From Anabas testudineus (lineage: Eukaryota > Chordata > Actinopteri > Anabantiformes > Anabantidae), in the NCBI RefSeq assembly GCF_900324465.2, contig NC_046627.1, positions 17,613,022 to 17,677,021 on the forward strand: DNA of 64,000 nt, given 5' to 3'. Positions 37,509-53,340 of the stretch are shown piece by piece (the first letter of the stretch is position 1; each line of letters starts with the position of its first letter). The translations under genes and the position numbers were made by a program. The notes below the pieces were generated by a model that saw only the letters and a list, made by a program, of their open reading frames with translations, had not been told where the DNA came from and did no database searches.

Positions 37509-40418
37509 TTAGCAGTCAGTGGAGATCTTGGCTGAGAGGTCCTGAATTCGCCGAGCGCTGCAGCTCTTACACAAGATGTGGCCGTCCAGAGGGTAGCAGC
37601 CTCGACCCTCCCCTTCAGACGACAGCAGGAGTCCACATTCCTGATGAATTCACACAGTGGTGCTCAGCTTAAATTAACACGGTTTAGAGACATTCAGTGA
37701 GTCTAAAACTAATCTAAACTGAGGAGAATAAAGTACCTAGTTCACTTTAAAACAGTTGTGCATACTCCCAAAACCAAACTTACTTTAATCAAAGTTTTAT
37801 ATCAGATCCTCTTATTTGTGTTCTGCACTCCTGTGAGGTTCTGAGAAGCTGACTCACCTCACAGACATAACAGTGGACATGGAAGCTGCGGTCCAGAGCC
37901 ACTATCCTCACAGTCTCCTCCTGGCCGGGTTCAGGCATGATGGGCTCACCACACACTGAGCAGCGAGGTGCATACTTCCTGTAAGAGCAAACATCAGGAT
38001 AAGAATAAAACGAGAGTAATTTCTCTTAATGCTTATGTTGGAGACAAAAAGCAGAACGCTCACCTATGAAAGTCGTCTATGCAGTGTATCTGAGAGGTGG
38101 CGTCCACCGTGAAGGGTACCCCGTCCAAGCAGCAGTTACAAACCACACATGTGAAACAGCGAGGGTGGTAGGCTTTTCCCATGGCCCGTAGGATGCGGTC
38201 CAGAATGGGTTTGGAACACTTTGAGCAGCGCTCTAGTGTGCTCTAGTGAGAAAAGTAGAAATATAATAATAATAATAATAATACACTTAATAATACAATA
38301 AGTGTATGAACCAGGGCTGAAATGTAAAGATGTAAACCATAAACGCATATCGCACTCTGCACTTACAATGTAACAACTCTCACAGTAACTCTTCTTGTCC
38401 AGGGCATAGAAAGGTTGCCCTCTGAGCCGGGCGTGACAGGTGATACATGTGAAACACTCCACGTGAAACACCTGCTCCATGGCAATACAGCCGCTACCAT
38501 CACCAACCACGTTGTCGCTGCAGCGGGCACAACGACCTGGAGGAGGGAGGTCAACACCAACACATTGCTGCTGTAGACAAGCTTGTTTTGGTTTTCACAT
38601 GCCAGGTATGTTTCAGTCGTTAATACAATAGTTATACCAAAATAGTCCTCGGCAGGAGGGTGATTCATGTCATACACCAACTTCTTGGTGAGTCGATCCA
38701 GCTCCTCCTCAGGCCTTGTTGTTGCTGCCCCCTGCTGAAGGGAAGAGGATACATCAAACAATCAGAAATCATCCCTTTCATTATTAGTTCTTCTAAGTGT
38801 AAGGTTGGTTTTACACCTACTACTCGTGTGGTAGTGTAGTACAGTACATTAGTGTTTCTACCTTGCTGGACTGATAAGCAGGACTCTGTACAGCTCCTGG
38901 TCCAACCGGATTATTGTCCATCCCTCTCTTAGACATCGAAACCTGGCTGACCCTTCCTCCAGACCCCGAGCCACTCCCCTTGTACCCAGCCTCAGAGTGC
39001 ATCTCCTGAGTTTGTGAATTGGGATGTGGAGGGTACCAACCCTGAGGACCTGTCTGATTCTGAGGTGGGGGACGTGACAAATGCTGGCGAGGAGGGGGTG
39101 GTGTGTACGCCTGTTCAGCCTGCCTCCCTGTTTGTGAGTAGGTGACAGGCTGTGCTGTTTTGACCTGGACACTGAACCTGGGCCCTGTAGGAGTTGAGGC
39201 AGTGGTGTAGGAGGCTGGGACGGGCTGAGGGTACGGTTTAGGGGTTGAAGAGGAGGAGTAGTAGTCCTGCTGGTGGGAGGTTGAGTACTGAGGTGCCTGG
39301 TGCTCACTGGAGTAAGGAGGTGCTGGGTGGTATTGGCTCTGGGGGTGAGAGGAGTAGCCCATAGAGGGTCGACCCTGAGGAGGGGCTGCACTCTGGTGTG
39401 CAGGCTTATAATGATCCCCTGAGAGGTATTTGTTGTAAGGCACATTGTCATACAGCTGTAGGGACACAGAACATTTAAGTCAACTATGTATATTTGAAAA
39501 TTTCTTGAGAAAATAATTCTTCTTGGTTTAAACAAAGTGTATTACTTGTGTGCTGGAGTCCTGGGGGAGGCTGTCCAGATCAGCAAGCATACTGGTGAGG
39601 GAGTCAATGTCAGCATCAATCTTGGAGTGATAGCTCGCTGGCTTTTCAGGACCACGATGCTAACAAAAGAAACATGTTGCATGAGTTCAAATTTAGGTCT
39701 GTGAAACAGCAACAAAGCTTCAGAAATGACACCAACCATCAGCTCATAGCTGTCCATGTGAGGACTCCAGTTGCGATCTTCGTTAGAGCCATGGGGAGGG
39801 GTGTAATAATGATCATTTGATGAATGATGAATGGGTCCACCTGTTGTTTGGAGAACAGACACTGCAAAATTAGACTCATCAACAACGATTTTAAGCTTTA
39901 ACACTGTGATAAGTGAGATGGTGCTTTATTTCGTCTTTGCATTACTGTCCCAAAATAAACTTAATTCGTCTACAGCTATTTGGAATTAACTTTCATTTTT
40001 ACTATTTTTACACTGACTGAAAAATCTTCACATATAAATGAGTAAATATGAGTATTTATCATTGTTTTAAGGTAGGTTTTCTATTGTTACCTTTCATATC
40101 ACCTTTATTGTGTTTTTAAGAATACCACATTTAACTAACTCAAATATTAACACCTTTATGTGGCTTATGTACTTTTCCTGACTCCAGTATGAGTTGCATA
40201 ATCTTACCTGCTCCGGTAGCCATGTACCTATTGGCCATCCCCCCTGCTGCTCCTGCTCCTCCATTCTGATCATAGGGGCCATATTTTGGTCTAAAGTCAG
40301 AGGTCCCCTTCTTGTTGGGGGCTCTGTAAATTGCTGACCCGGCAGAGTGTGACATCTGGGGGACGGCTCGCTCTGGGCTATCCAGAGTCCTTGGTGGAAG
40401 CCAGGTGGGGCCGGACAT
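37509..40418 (-). CDS. trip6: Thyroid receptor-interacting protein 6, zyxin-family LIM protein
   Basis: A focal-adhesion adaptor that shuttles to the nucleus and binds receptors and Hippo/NF-kB components (known for TRIP6). Exons read on the minus strand are about 40418-40208, 39842-39738, 39660-39547, 39456-38863, 38740-38640, 38540-38366, 38243-38062, 37980-37857 and 37643-37509. The N terminus [18 protein letters not shown] and the motif [15 protein letters not shown] are TRIP6 signatures not found in LPP or zyxin. A Pro/Tyr-rich middle leads to [17 protein letters not shown] and then three LIM domains: CARC..CESCY, CSKC..CIDDFHRK and CSVC..CKSC. The protein ends [10 protein letters not shown], equal in style to human TTDC, a PDZ-binding end. 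Upstream noncoding exons lie at 42983-42936 and near 43463. Confidence 0.94.
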
Positions 40419-42935
40419 GGCAGATTTCTAAGACCAGAAATTGTAATGAATAATAAAAATGTTACTTATTATTTTGTTACATAACCGCTGTGTGCATTTA
40501 ATTTGTCATAGTGCCAATAAATTGCAGACAATATTACCTTTGCTTTACTTTATAACAGTTCAGTCATAATTTGCATGACCACAGCTGCTGCTGTTGTGTG
40601 TATTTATGTAATAGGTCACAAGTGGAAACTCAAGGATGCTTTAGACTTTGTTTCCTATGGCAACAGGGACACACAGATTGAACAATAGGCTTCTAGTTGA
40701 GGAAAAGGAAGAGAGCTGCTGCTCTGAAAGGGTTGGGGATTTCCAGCAGATTGCCCCAAATCATGTGCAAGTGTGTTTTGTGTGCTTTGACATACACAAA
40801 CACTCACAGAAAAAAAAATTGTACACACACTCCTATAAGATACACACAAACAGGTGCAAATTTGTGTCCATCGCCTGTCTGTTATCCTCCACAATGGTTA
40901 TTGTTTTTGGGTGTTTACCCGCCAGTATTATGATTCCACATGAAGTCGGGACAAAAACAAGGCAGGAAATATTGTGTAATGATATGTGTCTGTATATATG
41001 AAAACACCTGGCTCATAACAATATATTATGTATTCTCTGTGGGATAAATAACAACACAGCTGAACCGACAAAGTGCTGACTTGCCCCCGAGGGGCTTCAG
41101 GATACCGGTCATATTGAAGAAAAAGTCCAATTAAAAACACTTGAATAGAGTGAATTCAAACATTGGAATAAATTAATTACTATTTAAGAAAATAAAATAC
41201 TCATGTTAAATTTAACTTAAATTTTTGTTAACCATAAACAAAAGGGAAATAGTTTACAGAGACAAACAATGATTGGTCATTTCAGCCCATTCACAGACTG
41301 ATGGGTCAGGTAATTATTAGGGGGCGTGGATAATATTCACACAGAACTGATTGTCACGCCCACAAACGCATTTATTTAATTAAATTGCAGCCTTCTGCAG
41401 TTATGTAATCACACAGGCGGACAACGTGATAGCAACTGTGATAAGATTAGTCACGCAGCACTACAAACTGTGATTCTTTGCACAAGGAACCACATCTATA
41501 CCATTGTTACCTTTTTCAAAATCGCCCAAATGGATTGCAAAGACCAATCACAGCAGATCCGTATTGTTACAGTGGAGAAATTAATATCCCATTCAGATTG
41601 ATTGTATGTGGGTCGTGTGGCTGTCATAAGTCCTTGTCAGTAAGAGGATTATAGTGATGGATGAGAGGAGGATGTAGTCATACAGAAATACAATGCCTGA
41701 ATACAGGATTTAAGTCTTGAGTTTTTTCTTTCATTATTTCTATTCACAGGGTTGTTGGAGATAGTATAAATCAATAATGTCAGCATGAACCTTTCTGACA
41801 TTACATGTTATGTGTGTAGCTATGTGAAGGAAAGAGTGACAACTCTCACCATAGTACCGTATTAAAGTCCCTATCTCAATCCAGACGAGCAGACATTCAA
41901 ATCACAAGATGGCTTTGGGCAGAAAGTTAATCTCAACTGTTTCACTAATGTGTGTTTTAATCCCAGTTCTGCTGTTATTTAAAACCCACTAAGCTGTGGT
42001 TTTACCCATTTATTACATTTTAAGGTTTTCTTACTTTTACACTTTTAGACTTTATCTACCACTACATGCCGAAAAATGATACGTGCAAGTATCCTCTAGC
42101 TACTATGCCACAACTCAGACTCACTCTGTAAGGAAATAAGATACACTATAAGAAAGCCAATCACTACTCTTAGAGTTTGAATAAACATATGCCTAATATG
42201 ACAGGGTCAGGACTGTAGGCGTGTTAAACTGTACATATGCATACCAATCTGATGTATCTAGCCATGTAACAGAAGATCTTGTTCGAGCTTGTTTTGTCTT
42301 CCATTTTTAGTTGGGTGGGAACTATGAGTGCAAATGAGCTACTGATCTAATCTCGGCATATTTACACTAGCGTTGCCAATATAGATGTTGATTAATGTGC
42401 ACGGTCCCATATAAATAAAAAAAAACAAAACAATTATGTCGACTGGACGTCTTGATGGATGAAAAGGAGGCGCAGCAACTCATGAAATGTCAAAACTCAA
42501 GACAAGCGTAAAGCAAGCGTCAATAAACAGAAACAACATCCGGTGTGGAAAAATAAACAAATAAAGCGCCTGTGTCGCAAGCGTTTTAAGCAACACGGAA
42601 AACAGACAATAAATAAAGACAGTAACGCGTAAAATATTGTAATAAATGCAAACCTAACTATTGATCTCCTTTTGAATGTGAATCTTTAGTCGTACCCTCC
42701 ATTTTACAGTCAGTACTGCAACCACTAGACAGGCTTTTATTTTGAAGGCACATGTTATGGTTGGCCTAACCCAACATGTTTGACAGTGAAGCCAAACGTA
42801 ACGTTAGTGATGTTTGCTTGTTATATTTAACAAAGTTACAGAAATAAACATTAACCAACATGGGTTAGGAAACAGTGTAAAATCCAACTAGCTAGTTATA
42901 TAGGCAAATATTAGCAAACTGTTAGCATGTCCTAC
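40419..42935 (-). other. trip6: First large intron of trip6
   Basis: AT-rich sequence between the noncoding exon at 42936-42983 and the coding start at 40418. No coding exon is supported; short frames near 40650-41000 have no recognisable content. Confidence 0.5.
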
Positions 42936-42983
42936 CTTTTACAGTAGCCTTTACAGTGACACTCTTCTTTCCTTCGGTCTCAT
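42936..42983 (-). other. trip6: Noncoding trip6 exon with a 10-codon upstream reading frame
   Basis: A 48-base exon with acceptor TTGTAG and donor AAAAG|GTAGGA on the minus strand. Its first three bases are ATG, opening a 10-codon frame (MRPKERRVSL then TAA) inside the exon. It would precede the true start at 40418 and could dampen translation. Assigned to trip6 from strand and position only. Confidence 0.45.
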
Positions 42984-43049
42984 CTACAAGCCGAGAAAAT
43001 AAAATTGGTCAAATAAAGCAGATGCAGCACATTAAAAGACACGTTGGTT

Positions 43050-43575
43050 TTGTTTTTTGTGACATTAGCTTAGCCACCTAGCTTCGTTCCGCACAGCAAC
43101 ATGAACGTCTCATACGAACAAACGGTAAATAACGTTAACTACAGACTGGCGTTAACGTTGCCGTTCTTCGTCCACATCCGTGCGGGTTAAACATAAAAAC
43201 ACGCCGCCGAAGTGATATAATGACCCACAATGAAGGATAAGTAGCGATAATTAACTTTAATAACAGCCTTGTTTACTTGTTTTCTAGCCCGTTTTAAACT
43301 CGTGCCTCGCCTCCAGGCTAACTCCAACACAGCCGCAGACGAAACAATGGACGAGCCGACACCTACCGTCCGACACCAGCCGCCTAAACCTCACTTTAAA
43401 TGTCCGAAATCGGCGAAACATGTCAGGAATTAGGTTCCTGTAGCTGTAAGTTGTTATCGTACCGTGTATCGGATCCTGAGAGGCCTTTAGCAGCTGCAGC
43501 GGCGGCGGCGGCGGCGGCGGCGGCGGCTCCTCGGTGGGTTCCCGGTGTGTGACGTAGCTGCTCGGGGAGCGTGTG
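43050..43575 (-). promoter_or_regulatory. trip6: CpG-rich promoter and first exon of trip6, with a CGG repeat
   Basis: CpG-rich sequence stands out against the AT-rich surroundings. A minus-strand splice donor (GATACACG|GTACGA) lies at 43463, making 43463 to about 43550 the likely first exon. A run of about ten CGG triplets (43497-43527; GCC on the transcribed sense) sits inside it, presumably in the 5' leader. Confidence 0.5.
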
Positions 43576-46500
43576 AAGCTAATGTAGCTCAGGACCGTGA
43601 TCGTCAGGATTTAGACATAAAACAAGGTTATTTATAACTTTAAGACTTGTTTTATGGGTCACAAAGTCCTCATTATGTCATTTATTAAATTTGAACCTGG
43701 TTTGAGGTCATATTTATGGTAAAGTTAGAGTCAGACATGTAATATTTGGGGTTAGTTCTCCTGGAAATGCATGTATATTATAAAGCTTTCACTGGGTTTT
43801 ACAATAGTAAATATATATATTTAATAAAGCAAAAATATAACACATATACAATTTGTATAGTTTAGATCACAATCAAAACCACTAAGGATCAAGACAAAAG
43901 GCACACACTGGAGTAGAAATAAAGAGGCAAATTGCAATATGTAAAAATAAAAATAGAATAGAATAAAATAAACATAAATAGTGAACTAAATATACATCAA
44001 ATAGGTTATAAGACTAGATGAACATACACCCCGCAGTTACTGTGTTTAAGTATATATAGTGCAAGTAAAATAAACTCAATAAATATAGAAGTTACTATAA
44101 TAACCGAGGAAAACTCTAAGAGTTCACGTACAAATTAATGCATATTTAAAGGACTAAAGTGCTTTTTTGGGAAAGCAAAAGCTCATTGAGCAATATTTAA
44201 TCCCTTATGAATGAACCTTCTTATAAAATTCTTTTATTTAGCATTACTGCTGTAAACTACTGTTAAAGTTTGTTTCATGTGGATTTATTGATTGGTTTCT
44301 GCACATACATTTGTTATGAATGGGTTTTGGTTTTTGAATGGAGGTCAAGTGCTTTATTATTTATGTGACTGTGATTTAGGTCAACTGTCTCTCTTGTTAC
44401 CCCCCCCAACCTCTCTCTTTTCGTCTTCCTCCCAATGCACCCAGCACCATATTGGAGGCACACTACTAAGACAATCCTTCAAATGTTTCATATCAGTTTA
44501 TTTTATTATTATTATTATTTATTTATTTTTTATTTTTTGAGCTTCTGCCAATGTGTGGACAAACAACCAAGGCTGCTCCCTGGGATATCCCTGCTTCCTC
44601 TTCCTGCTCCTCCTTCCAGGAGCTCTGCACTGTTTGCCCTTATATGTCCAGGGTGCTCTTCGGTCACAGGAAGCAGCGGTTTAAGCAGATCGACTATTGT
44701 TGTAGGAGCCATCAACACTTTGGCACCGACAGGATTTGAAGTCAAAGCATGGCTTCAGTCAATACATTATCAGATAAACAACATAGTTCTGTCTAGGCAA
44801 CCAGGAAATCACCATGCAGGGGGAATCCCTGCCTTTTGCTGTTAAAAAGAGCGTTATTTGCTCAACAAATGTCACAGGACTGGTTTTGCTTTTCATTTTA
44901 AACCTGCAGAAAGTTTATCTTGTTAGAGTTAGTTTTGTAGCTAAAGAGCAGCTATGCCCTGACCGGTGGGTCGCTGATAAGCACTGACAGACATGGTGAG
45001 ATGCAGGAAGTCACTATGAGCGTTGCCCAGCTCTGCCAACGGGATAGACTCAATGGCTTCCTCCCATTGCCGAACCTGTTTAGTAATGTTCTCACTTTTC
45101 CTCACCCGCTGCCGCCCCCTCCCCATCCGTTTTTCTCACAATGCCTGGAAGTAGCCAGGACCTACATCTCCCTCTCTGTTTTCTTAATCGTTGTTTTCCT
45201 TTATGGCTTTTCCTTTTTTTTCTTTTTTTTTTTAAGTCTTTTAACAATTGATCCAACCTCCATCCAAACAAATAAAAGCACAAGGACACCCACATGCATT
45301 CTGCTGCCTCTGGAAACATTTTACTTCCGATTCACATTTTAACGGCTTTATATCCAAACATGGTCATGTTGTCTGATTTCACAAATGTAGACTCTATCTA
45401 CTTATCAATATTTTACAAGTGGCAGCTCATATGAAACTAGATCTGCATGCAGGTATATCATATATTACTAACATTTTCTTTCTTTTACAGTGCAGATGAA
45501 CTTGATGTTTCAAATCCTCCTACTGAAATAAAGATAATTTTCTTCTTTTGAATCAAATTAATGCCTGTGTCGTCTTGCAATCCCAGATTTTCACACAAGC
45601 AGAACTTCTTCCTTCTTCATGGTCTCCTTCTGTGAAATGCTGTGATGTGAGGAAAATACAGTTCATAGTTCAATTTTATAGAGCGTCAATTAACTGTTCT
45701 GTGCCTGGTTGTCTGTGAACCCAAGGCTGCACTCAGGAAGAGGTAGCTTTCCCCTTGTTTTTCAGTCACTCCTGACCTCTTGAGTCCATGTCCCCCTTTA
45801 CTCCATTACCCCCCTCCATCTCCATTTCTCCTCTCTTGTTCCCGGCTCGTTTTATTATTGACGGATGTCCTGCGCAGGCGTTTTAATCCATGTCTCTGAG
45901 CTGCTCTACAGGATGCATTCAAAGGTTTGTGTATGGTGTTGTGTGTATGTGGGTGGGTGTGTAGCGCAGTTCCTGCACATCTGTTGACTGCATTTCTCTT
46001 AGTCGAGGTGTGGTAAAGATTGTTTTTCAGCATCAGGAGCGGGAGCCTCCCATCTACATGATCGATTTTCTGCATCCTCATAATAAAACGGCTTTGCTTT
46101 CGGGCAGCAAGCCAGAAGGTTCCGGACACTGTTGTGTGGCACTTGCTAATCCCTCATTTATCTGAACTGGACAACTCAGCAGTGACTCAGTTTCTCTTTG
46201 AAATCATATCATGAAAATTGGGATAAATGGTGCACCAACATGCATTTGAAGCAATATTAACAAACCAAAAATATTTTAATGACAAGACAGAATTTCTATG
46301 ATGACAGCATAACTTGTTTATCCAACAGTAAGTTGGTTGGTCTTCCAGCTTCCTCTCAGAGAGTTTCCTCTGTCCTGGAGAGGGCTGAAGTGTAGGAAAG
46401 CGTTGGTGGGGGAAGCTTGATGCTCTCTGGCTTACCCCTGGATAGCCAGGCACGTATCGCCTCTCCCCAAGGGTCCTAACATATATTTTTTCAACATGGC

Positions 46501-46690
46501 ACACAAACACACTGCGCTTTCCTGACATTACTTTGCTCAGAGCTATGGGGGTTTAGAAAAACTAATAGCCCACTAAAAATACTTGTAGCCCGGGGCCTGG
46601 GCCAGGGCTTTTCCTGCGTTACTTCCAGTGTACGCGTGGGCTATTGAGGAAAGAGGAAACAAGCTGCTCTGGTTGTATGGGGGCTTCCTG
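43576..46690. other. Intergenic region between trip6 and bcl6b
   Basis: About 3 kb. The first kilobase is very AT-rich. The rest has several short frames on both strands, but none has a recognisable domain or convincing splice context, so I see no gene. The last part is the 5' flank of bcl6b. Confidence 0.55.
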
Positions 46691-46698
46691 CATGACAT

Positions 46699-47235
46699 TA
46701 TAAAGAGTTCCCTCCCTTCAGGCTCCTCTCAGTTTTGCTCAGAGCCAGTGGAGGCTGTGGATGAGCCCCTGTCTATGACTGTAGACGAACGCTGAGCCAG
46801 GAGGTTTGACGTCAGTGCAGAGCACGTTAGTTCTCGTCCCTGCTGGTCGGGGTGAGTTGGAAAAAGTGTCTTTTTATGAGCTGCCTGATTACAGCTTGCT
46901 TGGATTAATTTTTTATCTTTAACTGAAAAATGGAGCACAGTTTTTTTACAGCACCTTTGCTTTCTGGTGGATAGTAGGATAGTAAAGTATTCATGATAAA
47001 TCTAAAGTGGATCATGTGGATGTTTCTTGTTTTTTTCTCATTCAGGTACGAGTAGGGAGCTGGTCTCACCTAACAGATGTGTCTGGGACACTCCAGTCTA
47101 TTTATTCTATATATTAAACACAGGTAAGTCTTTATTATTGTACAATTAAAAACAAAATCCAAACATCTGAACATGAAAACATTTAAATTTTCAATTTCTG
47201 AACTGTGAATAATAACTTATCTACAGATAGAGCTG
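46699..47235 (+). promoter_or_regulatory. bcl6b: bcl6b promoter with TATA box, CRE and noncoding exons
   Basis: A TATA element (ATTATAAAG, about 46698-46706) is followed by a perfect palindromic cAMP response element TGACGTCA at 46807-46814. A donor after 46851 (CGGG|GTGAGT) ends a noncoding exon 1; a second noncoding exon lies at 47046-47123, and the coding exon starts at 47227. The CRE lies downstream of the TATA box, inside the leader. Whether CREB-family factors act on it is inference. Confidence 0.55.
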
Positions 47236-47238
47236 AAC

Positions 47239-50040
<2,802 letters not shown>

Positions 50041-50660
50041 AGAGGACGAGTCAATCCCTACAAAAAGAAAAAAGAAAAAAGAAAGTGGTCAGAATAGTAT
50101 CTGAATTTAGCACCGAACATGAGGAAGAAATTCATATATTTTTTTACAACCGTAAAAATGTGGAGCTACAACATGGATGTAATGGGTTTGTTAGGGTTCC
50201 TGGGTGGCTTTACTGAGATGGAAATAATGTTAAAGAAAGTGTTTTTGAAAGTTTGTGAAGAGATGAAAAGAAGGTGGCGAGAAAGAAAGTTTGTGTGTAC
50301 ACTGAAATGAAGATTTATCAGTAAGTGAACTGTCTTGGAAGAAATATAAAGCAGGTTTCAGGGAAGCAGGAGGTAGTGACGTTTGCAATGAATTAGAAGT
50401 TTTGAGTATAGAGAAGCACTTAATGTGTGTTATTATTTTAAGTTGTGCCCTCAAATGTGTATTTAACATTGATTTGTCTCTGTATTGTGGCCTGGAGCCT
50501 GTGATATCTGACGTTATAGTCCAAGCAGGCAAAGGACTTGGTTGTCTTTTATTGAATTTAAAGTATAGAAATGAAATGATATAATGTGTTTTTTGGTGTG
50601 ATCATTTTAAATAAGACAACTGTAAGCAATTGGATAATAAATAATATTACATTTGTATGT
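50041..50660 (+). other. bcl6b: bcl6b 3' untranslated region
   Basis: Runs from the stop codon to an AATAAA at 50636-50641. No structured element is evident. Confidence 0.6.
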
Positions 50661-52630
50661 GTATGAGTTGATTTGCTGGACAGACATTGTTTAATACAAG
50701 TAAAAAATGTTTTTATCAATTGGACCTTTGGTGTTTGGTTAGTTTGTTCATCCTACTATGACATATGTAATGTTGATGGAAAACGGTCACAAAGCGCTGA
50801 CTAAACGGTACATAGTTATAAGCTCTTGTAGTAATATAAACTCTGCTCTCTCTGCCACACTTCCCTCCTTCAGCCTGTCTCCTCCCTGAACTTCCTTCCT
50901 CTCATTAACACACTCTTTCTGCCCATGAGCCACATCTTCTGTCCCATAGTAAGGTTTATTTTGTTTTTCTTGGTGCTGGCGTGGAACAATGAAGCAGAGG
51001 GCACCTGTTTCCTCCAGGGTCCTCACACTGAGTGCATGCACTGCCAGCCGACTACACGTGTGGGAGCCTGCTGCTGCATCCTGACGATGTGGGGATGACT
51101 GTGGAGGGGCTGTAGACTCCCGGCTGAACTCTCCCACCCTCTGTCAGCCCCGCTTCCTGCTCCCTGATGAGTTGTGGCTAATGCGGCTTATTGTCTCTGC
51201 TCAGCAGACAAACGCTGGACGTTTGATGGGACTTTCCAGCCTCTGTCTCCCCTCTCTACTAAAAACATTAAACCTCTGCTATGTAGTTTTTGCCATTCAT
51301 CACTTTAAAAACCCAGTCAGGTGCCTCCCCTCAAGTCAGTTCACACTATAGTAGAAAGTTTGTCAGACTTTTGTGAGGAACAAATTTCAGGAAGTTAATA
51401 TGAAATGGGAAATGTAGTATTTTAGGAAGTGAGTACTACTGAAAACTCAATTGTTGCAGTATATTTTGGAGAAGTATTTTTGTCTTCCGGGACACGAGTC
51501 ATGAAACAAGCCAAATTCACAACCCCTACACACAGAGTTTCGTGAAACATTTCCTCTTTCAATAAATGCATTCTCAAGTACAAATACTAAAATACAAATT
51601 TAAGGTACTTGTGCTGTTCTTGAACATTTACTCCACTATATTTGCTATTCAGGTCTATTTATGTAAATAAAATATTTAATGCATAGCCATAACCAGCTGT
51701 AATATTAACCTAAAGCATTCACCCTTACTGACACATTCAAACTTCATTCAAACCAACATGTCCCTAGAGAGGATAGTCCAAATAATCTGAATCTATAAAA
51801 CCACATGCAGAATATTTTCATTGTAAAGAAAGGAGAAGCTATAACATCACTTTAGTGAGATTTATAACTTAGAGCATAAAATTATTACCCAATTACATTA
51901 TTATTATTAACTAATAGCACATTCTGTATTGTGGGTACTTATAATTTTGGCTCTATTTTGATGCCAATACATATGTACATTTAAAACACCTTTACTTACA
52001 GTATTTTTACTTTTTAGTAGTGCTACTATTACTTCTATTACTATTAAAAGATCTACTTCTTCCACCACTGTCATAGTGCAGCTTCCTGTTGAGCTGAATG
52101 GACACAGCACACATCCCATAATAGCAGAATCCCTTTAGTCTGGCTGGGGGACCCCCTGCTGCATGCCATACCCCCTCTTTTGTCCCATGTTTCATTCATG
52201 TCTTATAGTATAACTGTTAGCCTTGCGACAGTAATGTAAACTAAATTAAACAAATATGCACACACTCCTATATTGCCTGTTCTTGCAGAAATATACAAAA
52301 TAATATTCCCATGAGTATTTCTACACATAGCCTGTAGGTGAAAAACAAAGCAAAAAATACTTATTTCTGGTTAAATAGCCAAAATGTAATTGAATTTTTT
52401 ATTAAATGATAAACAACCAAGACAATCAAACACCTTACAAGAACTATTATGTACTTTTGTACAGTAGACGTAGTACTACTACACTGTAATAATACCCTAT
52501 AACACCTGATACTTCAGTACAAACACCACTAAATGCAGTAAAACAGATTAGAAAACATACTTAATAGTACTACTTAGAGTCCACTACTAACTTTTTAATC
52601 ATTGTATTAACTAATGAATCATTCTTTTGG
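50661..52630. other. Intergenic, AT-rich
   Basis: No supported gene. A fragment resembling the dispersed fish repeat lies at about 51600-51660 ('AAGGTACTTGTGCTGTTC' style), and related scraps occur near 52440-52500. The stretch 50820-51190 is somewhat conserved-looking and GC-richer, but has no clear reading frame. Confidence 0.5.
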
Positions 52631-53340
52631 GATTTTAACACGAGCTGACCAGCAGGAGCACAAACAGCTGAGAGTTTGTGTTTGCCTCCGTCTAGCGGTG
52701 GGTCCCTGAACGCCCCACGCGTCCCCCGGCACAGTTTACTCCAGTTTGACACTCTGGGTGGTTTTTCTCTCATCAGCTCCTCTTTTAACCCACTTGTTGT
52801 GCTGCTACACACAGTTACACTGTTATAATGGCAGCTGCTGTCGTCTTTTCCTGATTTACGATCGTTAAGTCTGAGTCCTTGTTGTTGACCCTGGACCATG
52901 TGCTGCTCCGGGAAGACGTGACGGACCGAGACCGACTCACCAGAGGTGAGGAACAGCTCCGCACTGTCAACCTTTAACTTTAACACTGAGGAATTAACTT
53001 TTTTTTTTAACATTCAGGAACATTGTGTTTGTTTTGTTTTGTTTTGTTTTGTTTGGTTTGTGTGTCTGACAGCTACACGTGACAGCCACTGCGCAATCGC
53101 CTGCGTCACCTCCGCCGCCTCCGTGCACGGCGCTCAGTGCGCGCTCTCGCCGGTGCCGTCCGCTCCTCTTACCTGTGCTCACCTGGAGGCGGGTGAAGCG
53201 GTGGGAGCGTGGTGCGGCTGCAGCTTCACCTTTACACCAAGGGAGAGTGTGGAGTGAAGCAGGCAGAGCGGCCTCAGGGGACGTGTTTCAGTTTGGAGCC
53301 AGACATGGGACAAGGGGGGCACAAGAGGTTGGACAGCTGA
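52631..53340 (+). promoter_or_regulatory. slc16a13: CpG-rich region, probable promoter and leader exons of slc16a13
   Basis: GC- and CpG-rich sequence on an otherwise AT-rich background, with a forward splice donor CACCAGAG|GTGAGG at about 52946. The coding exon of slc16a13 has an acceptor just before its ATG (TTGACAG|ATAAACC, about 55164), so an upstream noncoding exon is required and this is the nearest candidate. Confidence 0.45.

Noticed and set aside
37241-37672. Frames on both strands around the trip6 3' end
   Set aside because: The minus frame that fits TRIP6 ([18 protein letters not shown]) is a different one and ends at 37509; the rest are shadows.
44292-46528. Several 60-136-codon frames between trip6 and bcl6b
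   Set aside because: No domain, signal peptide or splice pattern; AT-rich low-complexity translation in part.
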